The translations under genes and the position numbers were made by a program. Under the pieces are notes generated by a model that had not been told where the DNA came from, ran no database searches, and was given only the letters and a program-made list of their open reading frames with translations. Shown in pieces: positions 1 through 7,041 of a DNA stretch of 64,000 nucleotides. Each line of letters starts with the position of its first letter. Within the stretch, counting starts at the first letter, position 1. The stretch covers positions 62,001 through 126,000 of the forward strand of contig CAITVK010000114.1 in NCBI GenBank assembly GCA_903895845.1. Reading direction: 5' to 3'. Source of the stretch: an uncultured Chitinophagaceae bacterium (lineage in GTDB: Bacteria; Bacteroidota; Bacteroidia; Chitinophagales; Chitinophagaceae).

Positions 1-92
1 CAGTTTTTGTCACGTACAGTCCAAATTTCATGATCTGTTCCAAAATCATTTTTAAGTTTTCTAGGCAAACTTTCATCAAGCAAAATTTTCAT
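1..92 (-). CDS. DUF5615 PIN-like protein, 5' part only (window edge)
   Basis: The first codons read MKILLDESLPRKLKNDFG and continue with HEIWTVRD before the window edge. This is the usual N-terminus of DUF5615 proteins, small PIN/Mut7-C-like predicted nucleases whose first acidic residue sits in the LLDE motif. The ATG (positions 90-92) lies inside the 3' end of the DUF433 gene, so the two reading frames overlap by 17 bp, the normal arrangement of the DUF433/DUF5615 toxin-antitoxin-like pair. Only about 30 codons are present, so the remaining catalytic residues cannot be checked. The identification rests on the N-terminal motif plus the partner gene. Confidence 0.8.
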   Translation of the reverse strand, partial: MKILLDESLPRKLKNDFGTDHEIWTVRDKN

Positions 93-306
93 GTAAAACT
101 TTTTCAGTTGTCAAAGTACGTTTTGCCATTTCCAAAACTGCAACAGCAGATTCTTTGGAAACTGAGGGAAAGTCGTCGAGAAATTCAGTTAGGTCTTCAC
201 CACCTTCAATATAGTCAAAAAGATTTTGAACAGGCACACGGGTTCCTGCAAAAACTGGTGTTCCGCTCATTATTTCAGGGTCAATGCTTACTTGTCCATA
301 CAACAT
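76..306 (-). CDS. DUF433 family antitoxin-like protein
   Basis: A 76-residue protein starting MLYGQVSIDPEIMSGTPVF, with the DUF433 hallmarks: an early IxxDPxxxxGxPxxxGTRxxV pattern, then GGED, and a DFPxVS segment of a winged helix-turn-helix. DUF433 proteins are predicted DNA-binding antitoxins or autoregulators, usually encoded directly before a DUF5615 PIN-like protein, as here. The frame is open further upstream to 384, but the family begins at the internal ATG at 304-306, so that start is chosen. The 17-bp overlap with the next gene implies translational coupling. Confidence 0.85.
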   Translation of the reverse strand: MLYGQVSIDPEIMSGTPVFAGTRVPVQNLFDYIEGGEDLTEFLDDFPSVSKESAVAVLEMAKRTLTTEKVLHENFA

Positions 307-440
307 AATAATTAAATTTATTTTGACCGAAGTTACAAAGTTTGTAGGACTTTGTAGAATAGGAGTTGCTTGGATAACCCTCAACTTAGCTTTCGACAGC
401 AGAGAGGCTATGCGACATTGCTGATTTGACTTTAACTAGC

Positions 441-510
441 AGCGAATGCAAACGCGAAACGCGTGCACTAGCCCTTGTAGATTTTAGCGATTGATGCGGA
501 CTAGCTGGGG
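441..510. repeat. dispersed intergenic repeat, copy A
   Basis: The segment starts GCGAATGCAAACGCGAAACG and ends TTGATGCGGACTAGCTGGGG. Three other copies occur at 1018, 2616 and 3608, all in the same orientation and all between accessory genes. Copy A has only the GCGAATG...AACGCG block and the GATGCGGACTAGCT block and lacks the downstream CATGAACCAG part seen in copies C and D. No coding capacity or clear hairpin was found. It marks a boundary between gene modules. Confidence 0.7.
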
Positions 511-517
511 AGCGAGC

Positions 518-742
518 TTATTTTCTAAGATATAAGCCCACAATTGCAGCCATTTGGGCAATCCAAAAGCCGACCATCCATTTTATCAGGTCTACTTTAT
601 CATCTTTTGTTAGGAAGATGTCCGCCTTTTGTTTAAATTTTTCTTCCACTTTTGAATCAAAGAATTCTATTAATGTTTCAGCTTCCTTTTCACCAAGCTT
701 TGATTTGAATATTTCGTATGCTTTAAGTTCCAAGGTGCTCAT
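518..742 (-). CDS. small DUF1640-like coiled-coil membrane protein
   Basis: A 74-residue protein. Residues 1-45 are charged and likely helical (MSTLELKAYEIFKSKLGEKE and on), followed by KDDKVDLIKWMVGFWIAQMA and a hydrophobic tail ending GLYLRK, a single C-terminal membrane segment. The layout resembles the short DUF1640/coiled-coil proteins common in Bacteroidota accessory DNA, which usually have a longer linker before KWMxxFWxxQ; this copy is compact. Function is unknown. It stands alone between two copies of the dispersed repeat and could be a passenger gene. The family match is by pattern only. Confidence 0.6.
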   Translation of the reverse strand: MSTLELKAYEIFKSKLGEKEAETLIEFFDSKVEEKFKQKADIFLTKDDKVDLIKWMVGFWIAQMAAIVGLYLRK

Positions 743-1153
743 CGTTGTTATTTTAAACGAAACTAATGAATAATGTTCACAAGTTATTTTTATTTATTTG
801 TTACGAACCATCTACCACCAAATGAATAAACTCCCCGAAGCCTTATTGCCCTTTATATACCCTTTAAAACCTCCGCTGGCACTAGCCACTACCACTTCTT
901 TTGGATAAGCATCATAACCACTATTATTTCCGAATCTTCCACCAAATTCACCACCCCATCCTTCGACCAATACTTTTGCAACTCCAATGGGCGGTGTACA
1001 ATTGAGATGCCCCAACCTTTATAGATAGTAGCGTGTGATGCGGACTAGCTAGGAAAATAAGGTTTAATAACTTTTTGAAAATACAAAATCATCCAAAAGA
1101 AACGGCTACTTTTGATTTTCAAATAAATTATTTAAACTTTAAACAATCAAACA
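743..1153. other. intergenic stretch with no convincing gene
   Basis: A minus-strand frame of 67 codons (812-1015, start MGHLNCTPPIGVAKVLVEGW, Gly-rich, ending SLFIWW) is open here, but it has no recognisable domain and no homologue I know, so it may be spurious or a gene remnant. Repeat copy B follows at 1018-1053. The rest (1054-1153) is AT-rich leader of the next plus-strand gene. Confidence 0.5.
1018..1053. repeat. dispersed intergenic repeat, copy B
   Basis: The core reads ATAGATAGTAGCGTGTGATG followed by CGGACTAGCTAGG. It is near-identical to the core of copies C (2645) and D (3629), with copy A (478) more diverged. It is the shortest copy, with no flanking GCGAATG block and no CATGAACCAG block. 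Confidence 0.75.
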
Positions 1154-1786
1154 ATGAAAAAAATCTCAATTCTCGCTGGAATCCTCTTCTTATTTACCAT
1201 TGCCAATGGACAGTTTAAAAAAGGGACATTTGTACTGGGAGGGCAGTCTAGTTTTTCTAGCTCAAAAACTACAGAAGTCTTTGGTCCTGGAAATCCAACC
1301 TACCAATCATCGACTAATAATAATTTAATTGTTTTTTCGATAGCTAGGGCTTTTAAAGACAACGATGTGTATGGCTTCTCCGTGGGATTTTTCCCCAATT
1401 CAGGTTCTAGTTCCATCTATTCTGGCGGAAACTCCGAAACTGGCAATGAAAACACATACAGCTTCGGTATTTATAATAGAACTTATAAAAAGATTGTTCC
1501 CTCGCTGTATTCCTTTTGTGAGTTAGGAACTGGACTAAGCTTTTCGCACAAATTAGTAGAGGCATATAGTGCTTATTTATACTTTACACCTGGCATCTCA
1601 TATCGAATCCACAAGTATATTGATATAGAACTCCTTATGCCCAACCTAACAAGATTGTTTTACAACACTAATAAGGCTGCATACAATAATGGAGATTATA
1701 AAAGTACCTATAAAAATTCTTCCTACGGGTTAAGTACCAGTCTAAGTTTTTCCTCTATATCTGCTGGAGTTAGAATTATTTTATAA
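1154..1786 (+). CDS. outer-membrane beta-barrel protein, paralogue 1
   Basis: A 210-residue protein with a signal peptide (MKKISILAGILFLFTIANGQ, cleavage after the GQ) followed by alternating polar/hydrophobic strands rich in Ser, Gly, Tyr and Asn. It ends SAGVRIIL, typical of a barrel whose last strand carries the BAM recognition signal. Its size suits a small 8-stranded OmpW/Opa-like porin-family barrel. It is followed after 96 bp by a paralogue with the same signal peptide (IANGQ) and C-terminus, so the pair arose by tandem duplication. The substrate is unknown; membership of a specific family is inferred from shape only. Confidence 0.7.
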   Translation: MKKISILAGILFLFTIANGQFKKGTFVLGGQSSFSSSKTTEVFGPGNPTYQSSTNNNLIVFSIARAFKDNDVYGFSVGFFPNSGSSSIYSGGNSETGNENTYSFGIYNRTYKKIVPSLYSFCELGTGLSFSHKLVEAYSAYLYFTPGISYRIHKYIDIELLMPNLTRLFYNTNKAAYNNGDYKSTYKNSSYGLSTSLSFSSISAGVRIIL

Positions 1787-1882
1787 ATATGATTTGATAG
1801 ATTCTGAGATATTATCAAATCTATCAAACTTAACTACTGCATTACTTCTCAAATAATTAATCTACTTATTAAATTATCAAAA

Positions 1883-2542
1883 ATGAAAAAGATTTCAATA
1901 ATATTAGGAAGCTTCCTATTCTTTACAATTGCAAATGGTCAGATAGAAGAAGGTACTTTACTTGTTGGCGGGCAATTAAGTGGTAGTAGTAGTGACGCTA
2001 AGTATATCAACGCTACGGGTGGTTCTTTTTACCCAGAAACGTCATCGAAAAGTATTGGTGGAGGGGTCTCAATATCTAAGGCTTTCAAAAAGAATAATGT
2101 ATATGGTGTCTACCTGGGTTACTCAAATTTAAAAGAAACTGGCAATTATGTCAATGGGTTATATCAACTGAAATTTAATTTTTATGGTGCAGGAGTCTTT
2201 CGCAGAAAGTATTACAAGCTTTTTAGTTCATTATCATTCTTCAATCATATTGGGGTTGATTTTTACTTTAACAAAACTAATTTAACAGATTCTATAGGCA
2301 GTCCAAACATTCCGAATGGTTTTTCTGGAGATTTATTTTTTACTCCCGGTGTAGCTTATAGGATTTATAAAAAAGTTGATTTAGAATTATTGATACCATC
2401 GCTTATAGGACTATCTTACTCCCAAAATAACAGTTTTGGTCTTTATGAGACTTATAATTCTGTAACCCAAAATAATTCTCTTGAGTTAAAAACAAACTTA
2501 AGTTTTGCATCTCTTGCAGCAGGGATACGGATTATATTGTAA
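1883..2542 (+). CDS. outer-membrane beta-barrel protein, paralogue 2
   Basis: A 219-residue protein with signal peptide MKKISIILGSFLFFTIANGQ. It shares with the preceding gene the same mature start (xxEGTLLVGGQ versus xxKGTFVLGGQ), a central FTPGxxYRIxKxxDxELLxP block and the C-terminal SLAAGIRIIL. The nucleotide sequences have diverged considerably, so the duplication is not recent. A membrane barrel porin-like role is inferred. The two genes are probably co-transcribed; the 96-bp gap holds no terminator. Repeat copy C begins shortly after the stop. Confidence 0.7.
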   Translation: MKKISIILGSFLFFTIANGQIEEGTLLVGGQLSGSSSDAKYINATGGSFYPETSSKSIGGGVSISKAFKKNNVYGVYLGYSNLKETGNYVNGLYQLKFNFYGAGVFRRKYYKLFSSLSFFNHIGVDFYFNKTNLTDSIGSPNIPNGFSGDLFFTPGVAYRIYKKVDLELLIPSLIGLSYSQNNSFGLYETYNSVTQNNSLELKTNLSFASLAAGIRIIL

Positions 2543-2615
2543 CCATCCACTTCAATTGTTTTATGGGTATTGTGTTCCTAGCTAGGAACACTGAGATTGG
2601 TTTCGTAACTATCTG

Positions 2616-2790
2616 AGCGAATGAACACGCAAAACGCGATATTCTTATAGATAGCAGCTAGTGATGCGGTCTAGCTAGGGTTTTTTAAAAAGAGGTATGC
2701 TTAGTAACGGCTAGTCCATGAAAGGATTCATGAACCAGAACCCAACATTCATGAGCCAGTTGAGCAATGTCCGAGCACTCTACTAAACAC
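2616..2790. repeat. dispersed intergenic repeat, copy C (long form)
   Basis: It contains, in order, GAGCGAATGAACACGC, then TTATAGATAGCAGC with GATGCGGTCTAGCTAGGG, then TATGCTTAGTAACGGCTAGT, then two 21-bp units beginning TTCATGAACCAG and TTCATGAGCCAG. Copy D carries the same blocks in the same order. The last two units show the same 21-bp spacing as the large arrays elsewhere in the window. No gene overlaps it. Confidence 0.75.
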
Positions 2791-2807
2791 TTTTGTTAGC
2801 GGTAGTT

Positions 2808-3146
2808 TTATCCTTGATTTATTACGTTTTGGATTTGTTCGTACAGTTCTGGAATTTTGTTGTTAAACACATCCCAAACAATTGAATAATTAACACCAAT
2901 ATAGTCGTGAATAAGGCGGTCTCTCATACCTGCCATATTTTTCCACTGAATTGAACCCCATTTAACTTTAAAGTCTGCAGGAATCTTCTTTGTTGCCTCT
3001 CCGATAATTTCTAAACTTCTTACAACCGCTCGTTTCAAAGTTTCATCGTCCAAAAAGTCATCTTTTGATAAGTTCTTATTTACAGAAATCAAATAAGTAC
3101 ATTCATCAGCAATATGTTTTAAGAATTCAATGGGTTCCTTAGACAT
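2808..3146 (-). CDS. hepT: HepT-like HEPN ribonuclease toxin (DUF86)
   Basis: A 112-residue DUF86/HEPN protein. The catalytic Rx4HxY motif is visible at residues 75-82 (RDRLIHDY: Arg75, His80, Tyr82), preceded by the typical LEIIGEATKK helix. Known HepT proteins are toxins (RNases) neutralised by a partner minimal nucleotidyltransferase that AMPylates the Tyr of this motif. The partner gene lies immediately upstream on the same strand and overlaps by 8 bp. The active-site residues are all present, so the protein is probably functional. Confidence 0.92.
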   Translation of the reverse strand: MSKEPIEFLKHIADECTYLISVNKNLSKDDFLDDETLKRAVVRSLEIIGEATKKIPADFKVKWGSIQWKNMAGMRDRLIHDYIGVNYSIVWDVFNNKIPELYEQIQNVINQG

Positions 3147-3441
3147 ACATCACATCATTTAAAATTTTAGGTCCGATGTGCTTGCTCAATCCGTTTTTGG
3201 TTATGATTTCAATTCTTTCATTTTCAAAAAGGTTCTCGAACAAATCATATACGGCCATATAATTGTCGAAATTCTCTTTTTCAGGCTCAAAATCTATCAA
3301 CAAATCAATGTCGCTTTCAGCCGATTGTTCGTTTCGCAAATAAGAACCAAACAGTCCAATATCTGACACGCCATATTTAAAAAACTCAGTCTTGTGCGTT
3401 TTTAAAATAGCTAATATATTTTCTCTCGTTGTCATTTGCAA
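3139..3441 (-). CDS. mntA: MntA-like minimal nucleotidyltransferase antitoxin
   Basis: A 100-residue protein with the GSx10DxD motif of minimal nucleotidyltransferases: Gly32-Ser33, then Asp44-Ile-Asp46 within ESDIDLLIDF. In characterised MntA/HepT pairs it transfers AMP to the toxin tyrosine. The start could be codon 1 or the Met at codon 3 (MTTREN). The gene precedes hepT and overlaps it, giving one operon. A TACCTTTG element (3452-3459) just upstream fits a Bacteroidota -7 box. Confidence 0.9.
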   Translation of the reverse strand: MQMTTRENILAILKTHKTEFFKYGVSDIGLFGSYLRNEQSAESDIDLLIDFEPEKENFDNYMAVYDLFENLFENERIEIITKNGLSKHIGPKILNDVMYV

Positions 3442-3451
3442 TAAATATTTT

Positions 3452-3459
3452 CAAAGGTA
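3452..3459 (-). promoter_or_regulatory. candidate -7 box of the mntA-hepT operon
   Basis: On the minus strand this reads TACCTTTG, a match to the Bacteroidota TAnnTTTG -7 consensus, 11-18 bases before the mntA start. A well-spaced -33 TTTG is not obvious (the nearest is about 25 bases upstream), so the call is moderate. Confidence 0.45.
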
Positions 3460-3607
3460 GGATTCTTTAAGTATTTGAGACTGTCAAATACTTACCGCCA
3501 AAGAATAAGCGTTTGGGAAGGTGTTTGACAAGGATGTTTCGTCTGCCGATGTACAATTGCTTAATTCTTGCTCTGTTGTCGCATAATGTTAGGTACAAAT
3601 TCACACT

Positions 3608-3836
3608 CGGCACGCAATGCGCAAGCCATTATAGATAACAGCGTGTGGCACGGACTAGCTAGGGCTTGTTAAACGGAACTATGCTTAGTAACGGCTAGTC
3701 CATGACAGAGTGTTGAACCAGAACACGACATTCATGCGCCAGTTGAGGCAAGGTCAAAAACCCTTTGAGGGTTGTTGACCTTAATTTGAAAGGATTCATG
3801 AACCAGAACCCTACATTCATGGACTAGATGTGATGA
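3608..3836. repeat. dispersed intergenic repeat, copy D (long form with hairpin)
   Basis: It has the same order of blocks as copy C: CACGCAATGCGCAAGC, TTATAGATAACAGCGTGTGG, CGGACTAGCTAGGG, TATGCTTAGTAACGGCTAGT, then pairs of 21-bp units (GAACCAGAACACGACA/TTCATGCGCCAG at 3710-3751 and TTCATGAACCAG/TTCATGGACTAG at 3797-3838). A hairpin is inserted between the two unit pairs at 3750-3782. The whole 3442-3841 gap carries no credible gene; 3460-3607 has no feature I can name. Confidence 0.75.
3750..3782. terminator. strong hairpin inside repeat copy D
   Basis: The outer stem AAGGTCAA pairs with TTGACCTT and the inner stem ACCCT with AGGGT, around a TTG loop. It lies downstream of the minus-strand GYF gene and could end that transcript, though no long T-run follows, so it may be a structural part of the repeat instead. 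Confidence 0.45.
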
Positions 3837-3841
3837 ATTAT

Positions 3842-4717
3842 TTAGTCTGAACTTGCCTTTTTCACTTCCATGCGGTAATTGGCAGAACCTTGTACTGGAA
3901 AAACTTTATAGTCAAAAGGTGTTCTTGTATGTGGTGGGCAATATTTTAAAACCGTAAAATTTGTTTGTTCCAATATTGTTTGTGTCTGTGTGTAAAAAGT
4001 TAATGTAATTACTACATCTTTAAAATTTGCAACCGAAGCCGAATTATTAATAAAGCCATTTATGATATATCCATCCGTACGATATTCTGAATGATGAAAT
4101 AAATCTGCACTTCTTGTTTGGACTTTATTTTCTTTCATATTTCCATACACAGATAAATACTTTTTGGGGTTCTGTTGCTCCTTTGCAAGTAACTCTTCTT
4201 CTAGTTCTTGTGGTGTCTTTTGTTGTTCTTTTAATTTTACACTGTCCAAATCATGTTCCTTTTGTGCAGCCTCTTGTGCTTTTTGTGCAGCTTCTTCTTC
4301 AATTTTAGCGGCCTGCTCTTGAACTTCACGTACTTTTTCTTTATCAATAGTATTTTGATGTATAAACCAAGTAGTTAAAGACGCAACTCCAACCATTATT
4401 AATCCAATTGCAATTATCGCTATTCTATTTTTTTTATTAAATATTGTCTTGAAAAAAGGCACGTCCTTATTTATAACTGAGGTTGCTTTTTCTTCTTTTT
4501 TAAAGAGAGGAGTTTGAGCTACTTTTATTGAGCCTTTAAATTCTGGTGGTTTATTTAAAAATAAATCACTTAGTTCTTCAACTTCTCCGATAGTTGTCCA
4601 ATCTTTTAATGATTCAAACCAAATTGGAGTTTCTTTATCAACACCTTCTTTTACTAGTTCTGATTTGTCAAATGGCCCAACTTGTCCTACCCCATTGTGG
4701 ATATAATATTTCTTCAT
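3842..4717 (-). CDS. GYF_2-domain single-pass membrane protein
   Basis: A 291-residue protein. Residues 1-52 form a GYF_2 domain (MKKYYIHNGVGQVGPFDKSE, then PIWFESLKDWTTIGE), a fold thought to mediate protein contacts. One membrane helix follows at about 98-118 (IAIIAIGLIMVGVASLTTWF), then a Lys/Glu/Gln/Ala-rich coiled coil (about 125-190) and a C-terminal beta-rich domain (about 205-288, YRTDGYIINGFINNSA and on) resembling FxLYD-like extracytoplasmic domains. So the GYF part should be cytoplasmic and the C-terminus periplasmic. The specific role is unknown; it is probably a cell-envelope scaffold. Confidence 0.75.
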   Translation of the reverse strand: MKKYYIHNGVGQVGPFDKSELVKEGVDKETPIWFESLKDWTTIGEVEELSDLFLNKPPEFKGSIKVAQTPLFKKEEKATSVINKDVPFFKTIFNKKNRIAIIAIGLIMVGVASLTTWFIHQNTIDKEKVREVQEQAAKIEEEAAQKAQEAAQKEHDLDSVKLKEQQKTPQELEEELLAKEQQNPKKYLSVYGNMKENKVQTRSADLFHHSEYRTDGYIINGFINNSASVANFKDVVITLTFYTQTQTILEQTNFTVLKYCPPHTRTPFDYKVFPVQGSANYRMEVKKASSD

Positions 4718-4885
4718 TTATTTTTGATTTATTAAAAGTAAAGATATAGTTCCTTCCAAATAATTAGTTTGCCTTATAAAAAATTTTCTCTGATGGTGTT
4801 CCGAACTCACCGATGTTAGTTTTAATGGCTAATATTGTTGGTAAGGAGCACCAATTGGCTTCGAAAAATATAGTCCCACTAGTCT

Positions 4886-5281
4886 CTAATTCCAAAAGTC
4901 ACTATTTCTAACTGCATTAAAAACAAACTGACACATATCTACGTATTCTTTCGTGTTAGTTTCCGAAATAACAACATAGGCATATTTCTTATAAACAACA
5001 AAACGGAACTTTCCATTCGAAAATCCATCACCTACATATATATCGTCCTTTGTCTTCTTAAATACTATTCCATAGGTTGAAGATAGTGATTCCATATTTT
5101 GTTTGTCGCCGTAATCATCCCCCATTAGAGGAGTATCTTTAAGAAATTTTATTCTTCCATTTGTATAATAGTTGCCTCTCCCCGCCGGAGAAGTTCCTTT
5201 TACTAGCTTATAATCAAGAGGTAATTGTGAGAAAGAGTGTGTTGTAACAAACAGTACGATTAAAAAGCAAATCATTTTCAT
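4886..5281 (-). CDS. secreted hypothetical protein
   Basis: A 131-residue protein with a clear signal peptide (MKMICFLIVLFVTTHSFSQ). The mature part is mixed polar/aromatic, with two cysteines far apart (one in the signal peptide, one in DMCQFVFNAV near the end). I recognise no family. It lies upstream of the GYF gene on the same strand, 168 bp apart, so they could share a transcript but need not. The 20-bp tandem array begins 200 bp upstream of its start. Confidence 0.6.
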   Translation of the reverse strand: MKMICFLIVLFVTTHSFSQLPLDYKLVKGTSPAGRGNYYTNGRIKFLKDTPLMGDDYGDKQNMESLSSTYGIVFKKTKDDIYVGDGFSNGKFRFVVYKKYAYVVISETNTKEYVDMCQFVFNAVRNSDFWN

Positions 5282-5480
5282 TGTTTAATTTTTAAAATGT
5301 AAATAATAATTTTTCAGTAATTCAGCTTTTCCCCTTACAGTTTTCACCATATAACTTCATACCGTTTCCCAAAGATGAGGGATAATTGATAAATAACCCA
5401 ATATTTTATACCTATAAAGAAAGGATTTCTCTACAAAAGCCTCCCTTACTGCATTCATTAGCTCACTTTGTTATAAGTGA

Positions 5481-5820
5481 GCCTCACAATGACCGAGTGA
5501 GCCTCACAATGAACGAGTGAGCCTCACAATGAGCGAGTGAGCCTCACAATGAGCGAGTGAGCCTCACAATGAGCGAGTGAGCCTCACAATGAACGAGTGA
5601 GCCTTACAATGACCGAGTGAGCCTTACAATGACCGAGTGAGCCTCACAATGAGCGAGTGAGCCTCACAATGAACGAGTGAGCCTTACAATGAGCGAGTGA
5701 GCCTCACAATGACGGAGTGAGCCTTACAATGACCGAGTGAGCCTTACAATGACGGAGTGAGCCTTACAATGACGGAGTGAGCCTTACAATGACGGAGTGA
5801 GCCTTACAATGACGGAGTGA
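5481..5820. repeat. 17 x 20-bp intergenic tandem array
   Basis: Seventeen uninterrupted 20-bp units (consensus GCCTYACAATGANSGAGTGA) fill the gap between the divergent genes starting at 5281 (minus) and 6016 (plus). Only three positions vary: C/T at position 5 and the pair at positions 13-14 (CC, AC, GC or CG). C-type units dominate the left half and T-type the right half, where the last four units are identical (units 14-17, GACGG type). The unit has stops in all plus frames in rotation, so it is not coding. There are no spacers, so it is not a CRISPR. The flanks 5282-5480 and 5821-6015 hold only AT-rich leader sequence. Confidence 0.95.
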
Positions 5821-6015
5821 GGAGTTGAATTATTATTTAATTACTATTTTAATGGAAAAAGCGCCTATTTAACAATAAAATAAACCCAAAACACGCATTG
5901 TGATAACATTAACATAATTTTAAAATAAAATGCCACATTGTAACGTCCTTTGTTCGAGTTGACCGCAAAATATAAATGGCCAGCAAAATTTTATCACGCA
6001 TTTAAACTTAAAATT

Positions 6016-6729
6016 ATGTTACCAGGAGAATTTAGAGTAGACGTTGCCGGAATCAGGGCAATTTTAATTGATGAATTGGGTGGTCAAGCCTTAGACATTA
6101 AGTTAGCCATCTTTGAAAATAACCCATTGGTGTTCACAGGCACAAAGCCTACAACCGAACTAATTTTGGGTGGCTTTATCACCAATTTCACCACCAAAAG
6201 AAACCTTTATAAACAAGGAGGGCAATCTGCAAAGATCCCTTACGATGAGGCACACACCGATTTGTTGGGTTGCCTGATTTCTCTTGCACCCTATGTAAAT
6301 GGTATTGCCATTGCTACCCCTAACCCAGAAGATGTTTTTAAGCTGAGTATGATTCCTTATTGGGATGGCATCAACGATACAGCTACACTCATCAGGGATG
6401 GCGCAGTGCCTGCTGGTCTTAACTATACCCCTGGGGTCACCGGGGTAGCTAAAATTGCTTGTGCGCCGTTTGGTAGTGGCACAAAATATAATTGCATCGC
6501 TGTTCAAGGTAGCCCATTGCCTCCCGGTACTACCATGAGCCCGGATGGACAAATAACACTACCGTTGAATGCGCTGATACCAACTTTTGTACTTAACATA
6601 AATGGGAGAAGATTGAAAACATTGGTAAACCTAACACCCAAAACCGACTATTACCTTTATTATGTAATGATGTGTGGCATCTATACAAGTGGCTTGAGCC
6701 TGCCTTTGAAGATTGCAGGAGGCAATTAA
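6016..6729 (+). CDS. hypothetical protein, possible C-terminal fibronectin-like fold
   Basis: A 237-residue protein beginning MLPGEFRVDVAGIRAILIDE. The frame is open further 5' (to 5950), but that extension overlaps AT-rich leader and the internal ATG gives a cleaner N-terminus. There is no signal peptide or membrane helix. The last 45 residues (NLTPKTDYYLYYVMMCGIYTS and on) resemble the Y-x-Y/V strand of a fibronectin type III module, which is a pattern impression only. It is isolated: the 20-bp array lies 196 bp upstream, and an AT-rich inverted repeat with a terminator follows. Function not recognised. Confidence 0.6.
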   Translation: MLPGEFRVDVAGIRAILIDELGGQALDIKLAIFENNPLVFTGTKPTTELILGGFITNFTTKRNLYKQGGQSAKIPYDEAHTDLLGCLISLAPYVNGIAIATPNPEDVFKLSMIPYWDGINDTATLIRDGAVPAGLNYTPGVTGVAKIACAPFGSGTKYNCIAVQGSPLPPGTTMSPDGQITLPLNALIPTFVLNINGRRLKTLVNLTPKTDYYLYYVMMCGIYTSGLSLPLKIAGGN

Positions 6730-6824
6730 TGGTTAATGGTTAGTGATTAGTGATTAATGATTAATAACAACTATTTTATGGTCAAATGATTAATCATTAA
6801 ACTTTAATCATTAATCATTTGATG
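6727..6824. repeat. AT-rich inverted repeat of GATTAATGATTAAT-type words
   Basis: The left arm is built from TTAATGG/TTAGTGA/TTAATGA words just after the stop codon and the right arm from TGATTAATCATTAA words; the arms are mutually complementary around a centre near 6775. It is similar in design, though not sequence, to the ATGAGTTAT inverted repeats at 32.3, 51.1, 55.6 and 61.8 kb. Confidence 0.6.
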
Positions 6825-6834
6825 ATAGCTTACT

Positions 6835-6867
6835 CCTCTCTGATTCTTCAGAGGGGTTTCTTTTTTT
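6835..6867 (+). terminator. rho-independent terminator after the 6016-6729 gene
   Basis: The stem CCTCTCTGA pairs with TTCAGAGGGG (one G-T pair) around a short loop, followed by TTTCTTTTTTT. It separates the hypothetical gene from the synthetase gene at 7042. The remaining 6868-7041 contains only AT-rich leader. Confidence 0.8.
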
Positions 6868-7041
6868 GAGCTAGCCGCTAACTATTAATCCCGATTGATG
6901 GCCCAACGTCTAATATTTTCATAAAAGAATACCCCACCCTATCAAATTGCATAATAATTGCCCCTACTTTGCAGTATAGGTTGCTGAAACAAAAAAGATG
7001 CACCTGTTTTAAGTGTTTCGTCCCTAACAAATTTGCACCGT

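Noticed and set aside
812-1015. 67-codon minus-strand frame as a gene
   Set aside because: Gly-rich, no recognised domain, no good start, and isolated; kept only as a note in the gap entry.
2693-3838. Integron attC sites in the dispersed repeat
   Set aside because: A GTTRRRY-like GTTAGGT occurs near 3588, but there is no matched RYYYAAC partner or folded attC shape, and no integrase.
5481-5820. CRISPR array
   Set aside because: Units are contiguous with no spacers and no cas genes are nearby; the same holds for the other arrays.
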